DNA of 64,000 bases from Agrobacterium rubi TR3 = NBRC 13261 (lineage in GTDB: Bacteria; Pseudomonadota; Alphaproteobacteria; Rhizobiales; Rhizobiaceae), in contig NZ_BBJU01000003.1 of the NCBI RefSeq assembly GCF_000739935.1, positions 186,001 to 250,000 of the forward strand, read 5' to 3'. Below, one piece after another: positions 44,643 through 52,780 of the stretch; positions within the stretch are counted from its first letter, which is position 1; each line of letters begins with the position of its first letter. The position numbers and the translations under genes were made by a program. Below the pieces are notes generated by a model. It saw only the letters and a program-made list of their open reading frames with translations, was not told the origin of the DNA and made no database searches.

Positions 44643-45560
44643 ATGAACGAACAGGGTCACGCGCTCGTCAGAAAGCTTGCTTTCTGGGGCATCCCGTTTT
44701 CCATAACGGTATTGGGGCTGAAGCTTCTGGCGTGGTGGGTCACAGGCTCCGTGGCGCTGCTGTCGGATGGTCTTGAATCGACCGTTAATGTGGTCGCGGC
44801 CTTCATCGCTTACTTCGTCATTCGTTACGCACAAAAGCCTGCCGACGATGATCATCAGTTCGGGCACCACAAGGCGGAGTATCTGTCTGCAGTGGTCGAG
44901 GGTGTGTTGATCGTCGTCGCCGCACTGCTGATCGTCAAGGAAGCGTGGGGCGGCCTGATGGCGCCGCATCTGCCGGAAGCGCCAGCACTTGGTCTTGCTA
45001 TCAATGCTTTCGCGGGCATTCTCAACGGCATCTGGGCCACAGTCTTGATCCGAGTGGGCAGGAAGCAGTCGTCACCGGCACTTTTGGCGGATGGCCAACA
45101 CATCATGTCGGATGTCGTCACGTCGGGTGGCGTTCTCATAGGTCTCGTGTTGGCGATTGCGACCGGTTATGCCATCCTTGATCCCATCCTCGCCATCGTT
45201 GTTGCCATCAACATTCTGTTTCAGGGGTCCAAGGTCATTTTGCACTCGCTGGGCGGGTTGATGGACCGTGCCGTGGAGCCGGAAGAGGATGAGGCGATCA
45301 AGAAGGCGATTGCGGAGAATTCTGCTGGTATTCTCAATGTGCATGATTTGAAGACCCGCAGGGCGGGGGCCGTCGCCTTTATCGATTTCCATGTTGTGGT
45401 TCCGGCATCTCTTTCGGTCGGGCAGGCACATGAGATTTGCGATCGGCTGGAAGATGCCATAAAGGAAGCCGTGCCCGGTGCCGTGTTGGCCATCCATGTG
45501 GAGCCTGAAAGTGAACAGGCGCATGGCGTTCGGGTCGAGTTTCAAGAAGCAGGAGTTTAA
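44643..45560 (+). CDS. Cation diffusion facilitator transporter
   Basis: 305 residues from the ATG at 44643, preceded by GGGGACAGG. Six membrane helices carry the metal-site motifs SDGLEST (near residue 42) and the histidine-rich DDDHQFGHHKAEYLS, and a second site ADGQHIMSDVVTSGGV. The cytoplasmic C-terminal domain (near 210-295) has the ferredoxin-like fold with AVAFIDFHVVVPASLSVGQAHEI. CDF proteins export Zn, Mn, Fe or similar ions against proton flux. It is three bases from queF and probably cotranscribed. Confidence 0.9.
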   Translation: MNEQGHALVRKLAFWGIPFSITVLGLKLLAWWVTGSVALLSDGLESTVNVVAAFIAYFVIRYAQKPADDDHQFGHHKAEYLSAVVEGVLIVVAALLIVKEAWGGLMAPHLPEAPALGLAINAFAGILNGIWATVLIRVGRKQSSPALLADGQHIMSDVVTSGGVLIGLVLAIATGYAILDPILAIVVAINILFQGSKVILHSLGGLMDRAVEPEEDEAIKKAIAENSAGILNVHDLKTRRAGAVAFIDFHVVVPASLSVGQAHEICDRLEDAIKEAVPGAVLAIHVEPESEQAHGVRVEFQEAGV

Positions 45561-45563
45561 AAG

Positions 45564-46028
45564 ATGTCAGTTACGGATGTTTCCGGCCTGTCGCAACTGG
45601 GCGCGCAAGTCGCATCGCCTGAGAGTCCGGAAAAAGCTGTTCTGGAAAAAGTGCCGAACGGCAATGCCGGGACCGATTATGTGGTGCGCTTCACCGCACC
45701 CGAGTTCACGTCGCTTTGCCCCATGACGGGCCAGCCGGATTTCGCCCATATCGTCATCGATTATATTCCCGGCGATTTTCTGGTGGAATCCAAGTCGCTC
45801 AAGCTGTTCCTGCATGCGTTCCGCAATCACGGCGCGTTCCACGAGGATTGCTCTGTTTATATCGCCAAGCGGCTGGTCGAGTTGCTCGCACCAAAATGGC
45901 TGCGCATCGGCGCATACTGGTATCCACGCGGCGGCATTCCAATCGATGTGTTCTGGCAGACGGGCGCACCGCCTGAAGGCGTTTGGCTACCTGAGCAGGG
46001 TGTCGCGACCTATCGCGGTCGCGGCTGA
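45564..46028 (+). CDS. queF: NADPH-dependent preQ0 reductase QueF
   Basis: 154 residues, the short (YkvM-type) QueF. It reduces 7-cyano-7-deazaguanine to preQ1 in queuosine synthesis. The QueF motif ESKSLKLF (near residues 76-83), the catalytic Cys in [12 protein letters not shown] (near 52) and the substrate-binding FHEDC segment are all seen. No preQ1 riboswitch was found upstream; the gene is preceded directly by the cation transporter gene. Confidence 0.95.
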   Translation: MSVTDVSGLSQLGAQVASPESPEKAVLEKVPNGNAGTDYVVRFTAPEFTSLCPMTGQPDFAHIVIDYIPGDFLVESKSLKLFLHAFRNHGAFHEDCSVYIAKRLVELLAPKWLRIGAYWYPRGGIPIDVFWQTGAPPEGVWLPEQGVATYRGRG

Positions 46029-46047
46029 CCCCCCGGCAAATCAAAGC

Positions 46048-46803
46048 TCAGACGAAGGAATCACCGTCACCTGAATCGAAGTCGGCGTCGTCATTATTGT
46101 CGTCGTCGTAGCTTGCCTGTTGTACATCGTTGCCGCCATTGTCGGCATCCGGCTGAGGCTTGTCGTCATCGCCATAGTAATTGTTGATGACGGTTTCCTC
46201 CACCGGGGCTGCACCGGTTCCAGCACCACCTATGCCGGACCCCCAGCCTGTCGACGCAACATGGTTGGAGAAGATGCCGCTTAATGAATTGGCGAGCAGC
46301 ATGCCGCCAGCTACGCCTGCCGCCGCTCCCAGTGCACCTTGCAGAAAGCCGCCGCCACCGCCGCCGGTTCGTCCGAATGCGGATGGCTGCTGGCCAGTCC
46401 ATGGGCCAGTGGGTTGCGGCGCATCATTGCTTCGCCCCCAAGGGCCCTGCGTTTGGCCTGATGTATCGTTGCGATAGGTTGGAGCTGGCGTAGGTGCTGG
46501 TGCCTGCTGCTGGCTGCCGCTGAAAATGGAGCTGAGAAAGCCGCCTTGCTGTGCCTGTTGTGGCACCGTGTTGCCGCTTTCAAGCTGGTGGATGCGCTCT
46601 TCCAGCTGGCGAATATGCGCCGCTGCCGCTTCCAGCCCTTTTTCCTGCACGATAACGGCTTGTGCCAGATAATAGGGGGAGGCGGGCTGATCTCTTACAG
46701 CTTGCGAAATCAGTGTTTCCGCGTCCGCATCGCGCGGCGTGGAGGATGCGGACTTGACCCTGTCGAACAGGGATTTGAGCAGTTGGGTTTCTTCTGGTGA
46801 CAT
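46048..46803 (-). CDS. DUF2076-family protein
   Basis: 251 residues. The conserved N-terminus MSPEETQLLKSLFDRVKSA is followed by QPASPYYLAQAVIVQEKGLEAAAAHIRQLEERIHQLE (a coiled-coil segment near 35-75), then a low-complexity Gln/Pro/Gly region, a Gly-Ala-rich stretch and an acidic tail rich in Asp and Asn. This matches DUF2076, a family of periplasmic or envelope-associated proteins with unknown function. The alanine-glycine segment GGGFLQGALGAAAGVAGGML may contact a membrane. Confidence 0.85.
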   Translation of the reverse strand: MSPEETQLLKSLFDRVKSASSTPRDADAETLISQAVRDQPASPYYLAQAVIVQEKGLEAAAAHIRQLEERIHQLESGNTVPQQAQQGGFLSSIFSGSQQQAPAPTPAPTYRNDTSGQTQGPWGRSNDAPQPTGPWTGQQPSAFGRTGGGGGGFLQGALGAAAGVAGGMLLANSLSGIFSNHVASTGWGSGIGGAGTGAAPVEETVINNYYGDDDKPQPDADNGGNDVQQASYDDDNNDDADFDSGDGDSFV

Positions 46804-46901
46804 CGTTTGCCTCCTTGGCGTGTCGAGAAACGCACACCAAGGAGTTAGGGTTCAAATCCGACTTTTGAAAGCCGCATTTTCTTACATTTTTGTAAGGTTG
46901 C

Positions 46902-47492
46902 TCAGCCGCCGAAGGCGAGCGACAGTCCAGCCAGTGCCGTCAGCGCACCGACGATACGCCCAGCAATTGTTCCCAGCTTGGCAATGCCAAGACCAAGCGC
47001 AATACCGGCAAGATGCAGAAATGCGGTCGCGATCACAAAGCCGACGCCGAATTGAAGCGCGCCCGCGCTGCCCAGTTCACCGCCATGGGCATGGCCGTGG
47101 AAGAGCGCGAAGACTCCAACGATGGCAGCGGCAACGCTAACGGGAACGCGTGTCGCCATGGCGACCAGCAGACCGAGTGCGATGACGGAGGCAAGGATCG
47201 CCGGTTCGACAAAGGGCAACTCGATGCCACCTAGCGCCAGCAGGAAGCCGATGGCCATAGTGCCGACAAAGGCTGCGGGAATGATGAGGAGCGCTCTGTC
47301 CTTACCTCTGGATACGGCAATCTGTGCCGCCCAGATGCCAACGGCGACCATGACAAGGATGTGGTCGGCACCGAACAGCGGGTGCGAAAATCCGGCCATG
47401 AAGGAGCCGTGTTCTTCCGGGTTCAGGTGGGCGAAGGCTGGCAATGTGGTGATGCCAAGCGTTGCTGCGGCGAGTGAAAGTCTTTTGAACAT
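46902..47492 (-). CDS. HupE/UreJ-family membrane protein
   Basis: 196 residues with a signal-like N-terminus (MFKRLSLAAATLGITTLPAFA) and about six membrane helices. HupE/UreJ histidine motifs are seen: SHPLFGADHILVMVAVGIWA (near residues 36-55) and FALFHGHAHGGEL (near 128-140). HupE proteins import nickel for hydrogenase; UreJ members do so for urease. No hydrogenase or urease genes are in the window, so this stand-alone gene may import nickel or cobalt for another use. Confidence 0.88.
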   Translation of the reverse strand: MFKRLSLAAATLGITTLPAFAHLNPEEHGSFMAGFSHPLFGADHILVMVAVGIWAAQIAVSRGKDRALLIIPAAFVGTMAIGFLLALGGIELPFVEPAILASVIALGLLVAMATRVPVSVAAAIVGVFALFHGHAHGGELGSAGALQFGVGFVIATAFLHLAGIALGLGIAKLGTIAGRIVGALTALAGLSLAFGG

Positions 47493-47689
47493 TGTTCCCT
47501 CTCGAAATTTTTACAGGCGCGGCTGAAGAGGCGCTTGGGTCGCCCATGGGGTCGCGCAATTAACGATATCGCAAGTCCAAACAGACTGTCCATGCGTCAT
47601 TTGCCGGTGCTCTGTTTATTAAGCAGTTCCGCGCCTTGTCTTTTTCGCTCATTGTTTTACGAAACAAATCACACTATGTCCGGTAGGTA

Positions 47690-48295
47690 ATGAATTACGT
47701 TGGAGACCGCCACATGAACGAAGACGAAGACGACAAGAGCAAGGAACTGCCGATCGGCAAGGAAACGGAAGCGAATCTTTTCAAGTCGCGTTCGATCTTC
47801 ATCTATGGCGGTATCACGCAGGAACTGGCGCAGAAGGTTTGCACGCAGCTCGTGGCCCTTGCCGCAGCCAGCGACGAAGATATCCGCGTCTACGTCAATT
47901 CGCCCGGCGGCCACGTCGAATCCGGCGATAGCATTCACGACATGATCAAGTTCATCAAGCCGAAGGTCTGGATCATTGGCACGGGTTGGGTCGCTTCCGC
48001 TGGCGCGCTGATCTACGTATCGGTGCCGAAAGAGCGTCGCGTTTGCCTGCAGAACACACGCTTCCTGTTGCACCAACCATCCGGCGGTACACGCGGTATG
48101 GCGTCCGACATCGAAATCCAGGCGCGCGAAATCATCAAGATGAACAAGCGCCTGATCAAGATTTTCTCGGTGGCCACAGGCCAGACGGAAGAAAAGATCG
48201 CCAAGGATATCGATCGCGATTACTGGCTGGGTGCGGAAGAAGCCGTGGCCTATGGCCTCGTCGGCAAGATCGTCACGTCGCAGGGCGAAATCTAA
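47690..48295 (+). CDS. ClpP-like serine peptidase (non-canonical)
   Basis: 201 residues. The ClpP fold is recognised from [34 protein letters not shown], and the active site: Ser103 in [10 protein letters not shown] and His128 in [10 protein letters not shown]. The Asp is expected near residue 175 ([15 protein letters not shown]). The N-terminal segment is charged and differs from housekeeping ClpP, and no clpX or clpA gene is beside it; alphaproteobacteria often carry several such ClpP paralogues. It ends in a strong terminator. Start ATG at 47690 or 47714 (MNEDEDD). Confidence 0.88.
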   Translation: MNYVGDRHMNEDEDDKSKELPIGKETEANLFKSRSIFIYGGITQELAQKVCTQLVALAAASDEDIRVYVNSPGGHVESGDSIHDMIKFIKPKVWIIGTGWVASAGALIYVSVPKERRVCLQNTRFLLHQPSGGTRGMASDIEIQAREIIKMNKRLIKIFSVATGQTEEKIAKDIDRDYWLGAEEAVAYGLVGKIVTSQGEI

Positions 48296-48318
48296 GGCTC
48301 TGTTTCACTTCGTTATTG

Positions 48319-48352
48319 AACCCGCATCGGCATGGCCGATGCGGGTTTTTTA
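48319..48352 (+). terminator. Rho-independent terminator of the clpP-like gene
   Basis: A 13-base perfect stem (AACCCGCATCGGC pairing with GCCGATGCGGGTT) with an ATG loop is followed by a T-run. Confidence 0.92.
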
Positions 48353-48377
48353 TTGCTTTGAATAAAGGTTTTTACGC

Positions 48378-49439
48378 TTAGGGAATGAGGCGGTTCTTTC
48401 GCAGCGTCTCGAACAGGGCAAAGAAGGCATCATCCGTTGGCTGATATTCCTTGAAGCCCAGACGGCGGCTTTTGCCCATGTCGGTGACGACCTCGATCGG
48501 GCGGCCCAGATCGGCGTCGGTATGCCATGGCGATGCAAGACGGGTAAGTTCCGGCTCGGCCAGATTTTCGCGTAGGGCAATTTTATTCCAAATTCCGGAA
48601 TCGTGTTCCATTTGTTCTTCGAGCGGAACAACCGTGCCGTCAAACGGTGCAGGCTTGATGCCGAACCAGTCAGCAATACGACCCCACATCCAGCTCCAGC
48701 GGAAGACATCGCCGTTGACCACATTGAAAGCTTCGTTCTTCGCCTCTGGCGTTTCTGCGGCCCATAGCAATTGTTTGGCCAGCAGATTGGCATCCGTCAT
48801 GTCTGTCAGGCTGTTCCATTGAGCAGCAGAGCCGGGGAAGCGGAAGGGGCGGCCTGTCTCGCGGCAGATGGTGGCATAGACCGCTAGCGTCGTGCCCATG
48901 TTCATGGCGTTACCGACGGCCTGGCCGATGACGGTGTGGGGACGGTGCACGCTCCACGAAAAACCATCGCGCTTGGCAGCGGCGAAAACTTCGTCTTCCT
49001 GTGCGTAATAGAAGTTCTCGACATCCAGACGACCCTGCTCTTCGCGGAACGGAGTCTGTGGCAGCGTGCCTTTGCCATAGGCCTCGAACGGGCCGAGATA
49101 GTGCTTCAAGCCGGTGACCAGCGCCACATGGCGGGTGGATTTGCCGGGGCTCAAACCATCCAGCAGGTTGCGCACCATGGCGGAATTGACGCGGATGTTT
49201 TCCGCTTCGCTATCCTGCCGCGCCCATGTGGTGATGAAGACCGCGTCGGGGCGAACATCTGCCAGAGCCTTTGCTGTTCCCGCTGCATCCTGCAAATCGG
49301 CGGCTACCGGGGTTATCCCCTCCTGCGTGCCGGGCTTGCGCGAAAGTCCGTAAACGCTCCAGCCTTCTTTCAGCAAAAGATTGGCAGTAGCACTGCCCAC
49401 GATACCGCTTGCGCCGACGACCAATGCCGTTTTCACCAT
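48378..49439 (-). CDS. PRISE-type enone reductase (progesterone 5-beta-reductase/iridoid synthase-like SDR)
   Basis: 353 residues from the ATG at 49439; the frame is open upstream but overlaps the divergent regulator. The Rossmann motif GASGIVG is at residues 9-15. The catalytic pair of plant progesterone 5-beta-reductases is conserved at the same spacing: Lys112 in TGLKHYLGPFEAYGK and Tyr144 in ENFYYAQEDE. SVHRPHTVIG and KNEAFNVVNGDVFRW are also shared with that family. These enzymes reduce activated C=C bonds of enones with NADPH. Bacterial members are known but few are studied. The divergent HxlR gene suggests induction by a reactive carbonyl or quinone. Confidence 0.85.
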   Translation of the reverse strand: MVKTALVVGASGIVGSATANLLLKEGWSVYGLSRKPGTQEGITPVAADLQDAAGTAKALADVRPDAVFITTWARQDSEAENIRVNSAMVRNLLDGLSPGKSTRHVALVTGLKHYLGPFEAYGKGTLPQTPFREEQGRLDVENFYYAQEDEVFAAAKRDGFSWSVHRPHTVIGQAVGNAMNMGTTLAVYATICRETGRPFRFPGSAAQWNSLTDMTDANLLAKQLLWAAETPEAKNEAFNVVNGDVFRWSWMWGRIADWFGIKPAPFDGTVVPLEEQMEHDSGIWNKIALRENLAEPELTRLASPWHTDADLGRPIEVVTDMGKSRRLGFKEYQPTDDAFFALFETLRKNRLIP

Positions 49440-49536
49440 GATCTTGCTCCTTTTTTGTTGAGACATAACTAGGCATTCTGCGTGCCTAAGTGTAGATGGC
49501 ACTGATTGGGGACATGGATACCAAAGGGTGACCACG

Positions 49537-49926
49537 ATGAAGCCGGGAAGCCACGAAGCCGAATGGCGCGAGGATTGCGCGCCCAGACGTGTGCTCGAAC
49601 TCTTCTCGACCAAATGGACGAGCATGATTCTGCATGCGCTGCACAAGCTCCATCATGGTGCCGCACGCACTGGCGTGCTGGAACGCAGCCTGCCGGGCAT
49701 TTCAAAGAAGATGCTGACTCAGACGCTGCGGGACATGGAAAGCACAGGGTTGATCACGCGCCATGTCTTTGAAACAAGGCCGCCCGCCGTAGAGTATCGC
49801 CTGACGCCGCTGGGAAACCGGTTCATCGAACCGGTGGAGATGCTCTATGCCTGGGGCAGGGACAATGCCGATGCGCTGGATGCTCTTGGCGAACGCTCGA
49901 CCTCAAGGCGGCAGAATGGCTCCTAA
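49537..49926 (+). CDS. HxlR-family transcriptional regulator
   Basis: 129 residues from the ATG at 49537, which has AAAGGG nine bases upstream; a GTG at 49528 is an alternative. The winged helix-turn-helix reads RRVLELFSTKWTSMILHAL, then GISKKMLTQTLRDMESTGLI and RPPAVEYRLTPLG, the HxlR pattern. The N-terminal Cys (EDCAPRR) matches the position of the redox- or aldehyde-sensing cysteine in HypR/YodB-type members. It is divergent from the enone reductase gene (97 bases) and most likely represses it. It overlaps the convergent methyltransferase-like gene by four bases. Confidence 0.88.
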   Translation: MKPGSHEAEWREDCAPRRVLELFSTKWTSMILHALHKLHHGAARTGVLERSLPGISKKMLTQTLRDMESTGLITRHVFETRPPAVEYRLTPLGNRFIEPVEMLYAWGRDNADALDALGERSTSRRQNGS

Positions 49927-50597
49927 GCCTTGGATGCCAACCACAGCGTATGGCGCGCGCCGCCGCGTTTGCCATTGGCACGAACGCTGACCTCATCGGT
50001 GGCGAAACCGGCCTGCCGCAAACGGCGGGTGAAAGCAGCATCCGGCCCCGATGACCAGACCGCGAGGATGCCCTTTGGGCGCAAGGCTGTTCTCGCTGCT
50101 TCCAGTCCTTCCCGATCGTAAAGACTGTCATTCGAAGGACGCGACAGGCCATCCGGTCCATTATCGACATCCAGAAGGATGGCGTCATACGCAGCCTTTT
50201 TCGAGCGAATGAGCGCGCCGACATCGCCAAGATGAATATCAACGCGAGTATCGTCCAGCGTACCCTTATGCAGTTCCGCCATCGGCCCGCGCGCCCACTC
50301 CACAACCGCTGGCACTAATTCAGCGACGGTGACTCGGGCGCCCGAAGGCAGGGCGCCGAGGGCCGCGCGCAGGGTGAAGCCCATGCCAAGCCCGCCGATC
50401 AGCATGCTTTGGTTCGGTCGCCCCGCGATACGTTCGCAGGACAACGTCGCCAAGGCTTCTTCCGAGCCGCTCAAGCGGCTGTTCATCAACTCGTTTGAAC
50501 CGAGCATGATGGAAAATTCCTGGCCGCGCTGCTTCAGGCGCAGTTCGGTGCCATCGCCGGGAATGGCCGCACGGTCCAGTTCTATCCAAGGAAGCAT
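49923..50597 (-). CDS. Spermidine-synthase-like SAM-fold protein
   Basis: 224 residues from the ATG at 50597 (MLPWIELDRAAIPGDG). The class I SAM-binding fold is seen: MLIGGLGMGFTLRAAL (motif I, near 65-80), VTVAELVPAVVEWARG, DIHLGDVGALI and AYDAILLDVDNGPDG. It resembles SpeE-type aminopropyltransferases but is short and lacks the N-terminal beta domain and the usual putrescine-site residues, so it may not make spermidine. It may be a methyltransferase. Its stop overlaps that of the HxlR gene on the other strand. Confidence 0.78.
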   Translation of the reverse strand: MLPWIELDRAAIPGDGTELRLKQRGQEFSIMLGSNELMNSRLSGSEEALATLSCERIAGRPNQSMLIGGLGMGFTLRAALGALPSGARVTVAELVPAVVEWARGPMAELHKGTLDDTRVDIHLGDVGALIRSKKAAYDAILLDVDNGPDGLSRPSNDSLYDREGLEAARTALRPKGILAVWSSGPDAAFTRRLRQAGFATDEVSVRANGKRGGARHTLWLASKA

Positions 50598-50780
50598 TTG
50601 ATATCTCGCTGTTTGATGCTGCGGTTTACACGTGCGGGATGGCGAGAACAACAGGGCAGGGTGCGCAGACCTTGCACAAGTCATGCGCGAGTACCTTCAC
50701 TAGCGAAAGCAACCTTGCCAGCGAGAGTGTTTTTTGATCTGCAATGATGATTGCCATTTCTCCGTGCCAGAGCCCCAACC

Positions 50781-51956
50781 ATGTTAAAAGAATTCTCCCT
50801 CCAAAGCCTGTTCATGGGCCTGCTGACGGCCTTCGTCGGTTTTGCCAGTTCCTTTGCCGTGGTGCTGCAAGGCTTGAAGGGTGTCGGTGCGACGGATTTC
50901 GAGGCGGCATCCGGGTTGATGGCGCTGTCGGTGTCCGTCGGTCTCTGCGCCATTGTTCTCTCGGCGATGACACGACTTCCGATCAGCATTGCATGGTCCA
51001 CGCCGGGCGGCGCGCTGCTGGCGGCGACGGGGGTGATAGAAGGTGGGTTTTCCGCTGCCGTGGGTGCCTTCATCATCTGCGCGGTGCTGATCATCATCGC
51101 CGGTCTGTTCAAACCACTAGGGCGGGCGGTTGCCTCCATTCCCACGCCGCTGGCCAATGCCATGCTGGCGGGCGTCATCATCGGCCTGTGTTTCGCGCCC
51201 ATCAAAGCCATCGGCTTCAACCCAGCGCTCGGTCTGCCGATCATTCTGGCATGGATCATCGTCGGTGCGTTCAAGCGCCTGTTTGCCGTGCCCGCGGCCC
51301 TTGCCGCCTTCGTACTGGTCATGATCTTCGGCGTCGATATTCCCGCAGGGGCCTTGGACAGCATTGCTCAATCGCTGGCACCCCCGACGGAATTCGTCAT
51401 GCCGGTGTTCAACCTGCAAGCCTTTATCTCCATCGCGTTGCCGCTTTTCATCGTCACCATGGCCTCACAAAACATTCCCGGCATCGCCGTTCTGAAAGTC
51501 AACAATTACGACCCGCAGCCGGGCCAATTGTTCGCAACCACTGGTATATTCTCGCTATTCGCCGCCCCCTTCGGCGGCCACGCCGTCAACCTCGCCGCCA
51601 TCACTGCCGCCATGTGCGCGGGCGAAGATGCTCACCCTGATCCCAAGCGCCGCTATTGGGCGGTGATTATCAGTGGTGTTGGCTATGTGATCTTCGGCCT
51701 TCTGGCAGGCGTGGTGACGGCCTTCGTGGCGTTGGCACCGCCTATTCTCATTCAGGCGGTTGCAGGACTTGCTCTGGTCGGAGCTTTCTCCGGTTCAGCG
51801 GTCGCCGCGTTCAAAGACCCTGAAACCCGCGAAGCCGCAGCGATAACGTTTCTCATTACAGCATCTGGCCTGTCCTTTGGTGGCATCTCCGGTGCGTTTT
51901 GGGGCTTGCTTGGCGGCGGGTTGATGATGGCTCTGCAGCGTGTGGTGAAGCGTTAA
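50781..51956 (+). CDS. benE: Benzoate/proton symporter BenE-family
   Basis: 391 residues from the ATG at 50781; the frame opens earlier but only with TTG. Eleven to twelve membrane helices are predicted. BenE motifs are FVGFASSFAVVLQGLKGVGA, AWSTPGGALLAATG, NAMLAGVIIGLCFAPIKAIG and TMASQNIPGIAVLK. BenE imports benzoate and related aromatic acids, but no benzoate catabolic genes are nearby. It is followed at four bases by a toxin-antitoxin pair. Confidence 0.9.
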   Translation: MLKEFSLQSLFMGLLTAFVGFASSFAVVLQGLKGVGATDFEAASGLMALSVSVGLCAIVLSAMTRLPISIAWSTPGGALLAATGVIEGGFSAAVGAFIICAVLIIIAGLFKPLGRAVASIPTPLANAMLAGVIIGLCFAPIKAIGFNPALGLPIILAWIIVGAFKRLFAVPAALAAFVLVMIFGVDIPAGALDSIAQSLAPPTEFVMPVFNLQAFISIALPLFIVTMASQNIPGIAVLKVNNYDPQPGQLFATTGIFSLFAAPFGGHAVNLAAITAAMCAGEDAHPDPKRRYWAVIISGVGYVIFGLLAGVVTAFVALAPPILIQAVAGLALVGAFSGSAVAAFKDPETREAAAITFLITASGLSFGGISGAFWGLLGGGLMMALQRVVKR

Positions 51957-51960
51957 GGTT

Positions 51961-52239
51961 ATGCCATCCATGGAATTTGAGTTCGACCCGGCCAAAAGCG
52001 CCAGCAACAAAGACAAGCACGGCATAGACTTCATGGAAGCGCAGGGTTTGTGGCGGGATGAGAAAAGAATCACTGCTCCTCTCGCAACGGAGGGCGAGGA
52101 GCGGTATATTATGATTGCTCAGCTTCATGGACGATGCTGGAGTGCAATTTATACTTATAGGGAAGACCGTGTGCGGATCATCTCTGTAAGGCGTTCCAGA
52201 AACGCGGAGAAACAGAATTATGAAAACAATCAGCGCTGA
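51961..52239 (+). CDS. brnT: BrnT-family toxin (type II TA)
   Basis: 92 residues (or 89 from the ATG at 51970). The BrnT/DUF497 ribonuclease pattern is clear: EFEFDPAKSASNKDKHGIDF, then a middle part with EERYIMIAQLHGRCWSAIYTYREDRVRIISVRRSRNAEK. The RISVRRSR-type ending and the lysine-histidine start are the active-site region of BrnT toxins, which cut RNA. It overlaps the antitoxin gene by 20 bases and follows benE so closely that it may be read through from it. Confidence 0.87.
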   Translation: MPSMEFEFDPAKSASNKDKHGIDFMEAQGLWRDEKRITAPLATEGEERYIMIAQLHGRCWSAIYTYREDRVRIISVRRSRNAEKQNYENNQR

Positions 52240-52462
52240 AGAATTGGATCGAAGGTTCGATGATGGCGAGGATGTCAGCGACTATGTCGACTGGTCCAAG
52301 TCAACGCGTCCAGGATTGGAGTTGGTGCATGCCGATGTTGATCTGCCGAAGTCCATATTGCTCAAGGTCGATGCGGAAGCCGTGCGTTTGGGTGTGACAC
52401 GCCAAACGCTTCTGGCGGAGTGGATATCTGAAAAAGCCGAGAATTTTTCCTCTTCAAAATAG
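52220..52462 (+). CDS. CopG/BrnA-like antitoxin
   Basis: 80 residues. An acidic N-terminal part (ISAEELDRRFDDGEDVSDYVDWSKS) that would bind the toxin precedes a ribbon-helix-helix DNA-binding domain, VDLPKSILLKVDAEAVRLGVTRQTLLAEWISEKAE. This is the layout of antitoxins paired with BrnT, which also repress their own operon. The ATG lies within the toxin gene, 20 bases before its stop. Confidence 0.83.
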   Translation: MKTISAEELDRRFDDGEDVSDYVDWSKSTRPGLELVHADVDLPKSILLKVDAEAVRLGVTRQTLLAEWISEKAENFSSSK

Positions 52463-52522
52463 GCGCAACAAAGACGGCAAGGTTACTTGCCAGATTCAAA
52501 ACCGCTGTTTATAGAAATTGTT

Positions 52523-52642
52523 ATGACCATTCGCACCGCAACCATATCAGGCATGAGCGCGCAGATTTCTGCTAAGGCTTGCGCATGCGGTGCACTCTCG
52601 CTTCTTAGCCTCGACCTTACACGCGGTTGCCGGGTCCAGTGA
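52523..52642 (+). CDS. Candidate leucine-rich leader peptide upstream of leuA
   Basis: A 39-codon frame from the ATG at 52523 (or the ATG at 52553, giving 29 codons). Five leucine codons occur within eight positions (segment LSLLSLDL), followed by TRGCRVQ and a TGA that overlaps the start of a large hairpin. The leuA start is 138 bases further on. This is what a leucine attenuator leader looks like, though no Shine-Dalgarno is obvious and the peptide is long for this class. Confidence 0.5.
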   Translation: MTIRTATISGMSAQISAKACACGALSLLSLDLTRGCRVQ

Positions 52643-52686
52643 GGAGCGCCCGGCGGCCGAAAGCCCGCTGGTGCGAACGCTCCTCA
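52640..52686 (+). promoter_or_regulatory. Strong stem-loop in the leuA leader
   Basis: TGAGGAGCG (52640-52648) pairs exactly with CGCTCCTCA (52678-52686); an inner CCGGCGG/CCGCTGG stem closes on a GAAA-type loop. The leader stop codon is the first three bases of the stem, so ribosome position would decide whether it forms. No U-run follows, so it is not a plain intrinsic terminator. The rest of the gap (52687-52780) shows no further structure of note. Confidence 0.6.
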
Positions 52687-52780
52687 ACTCGAAATCTCAC
52701 TTTATACTGGATTTAAGGCCCGTTTGGGCGCGCATTAGCACAAGGCTTTTTCAGCCGCGATGCGTGGAAGGAGCAAGATT

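Noticed and set aside
52640-52686. Classical terminator in the leuA leader
   Set aside because: The stem is strong but no U-run follows, so it was listed as a regulatory stem-loop instead.
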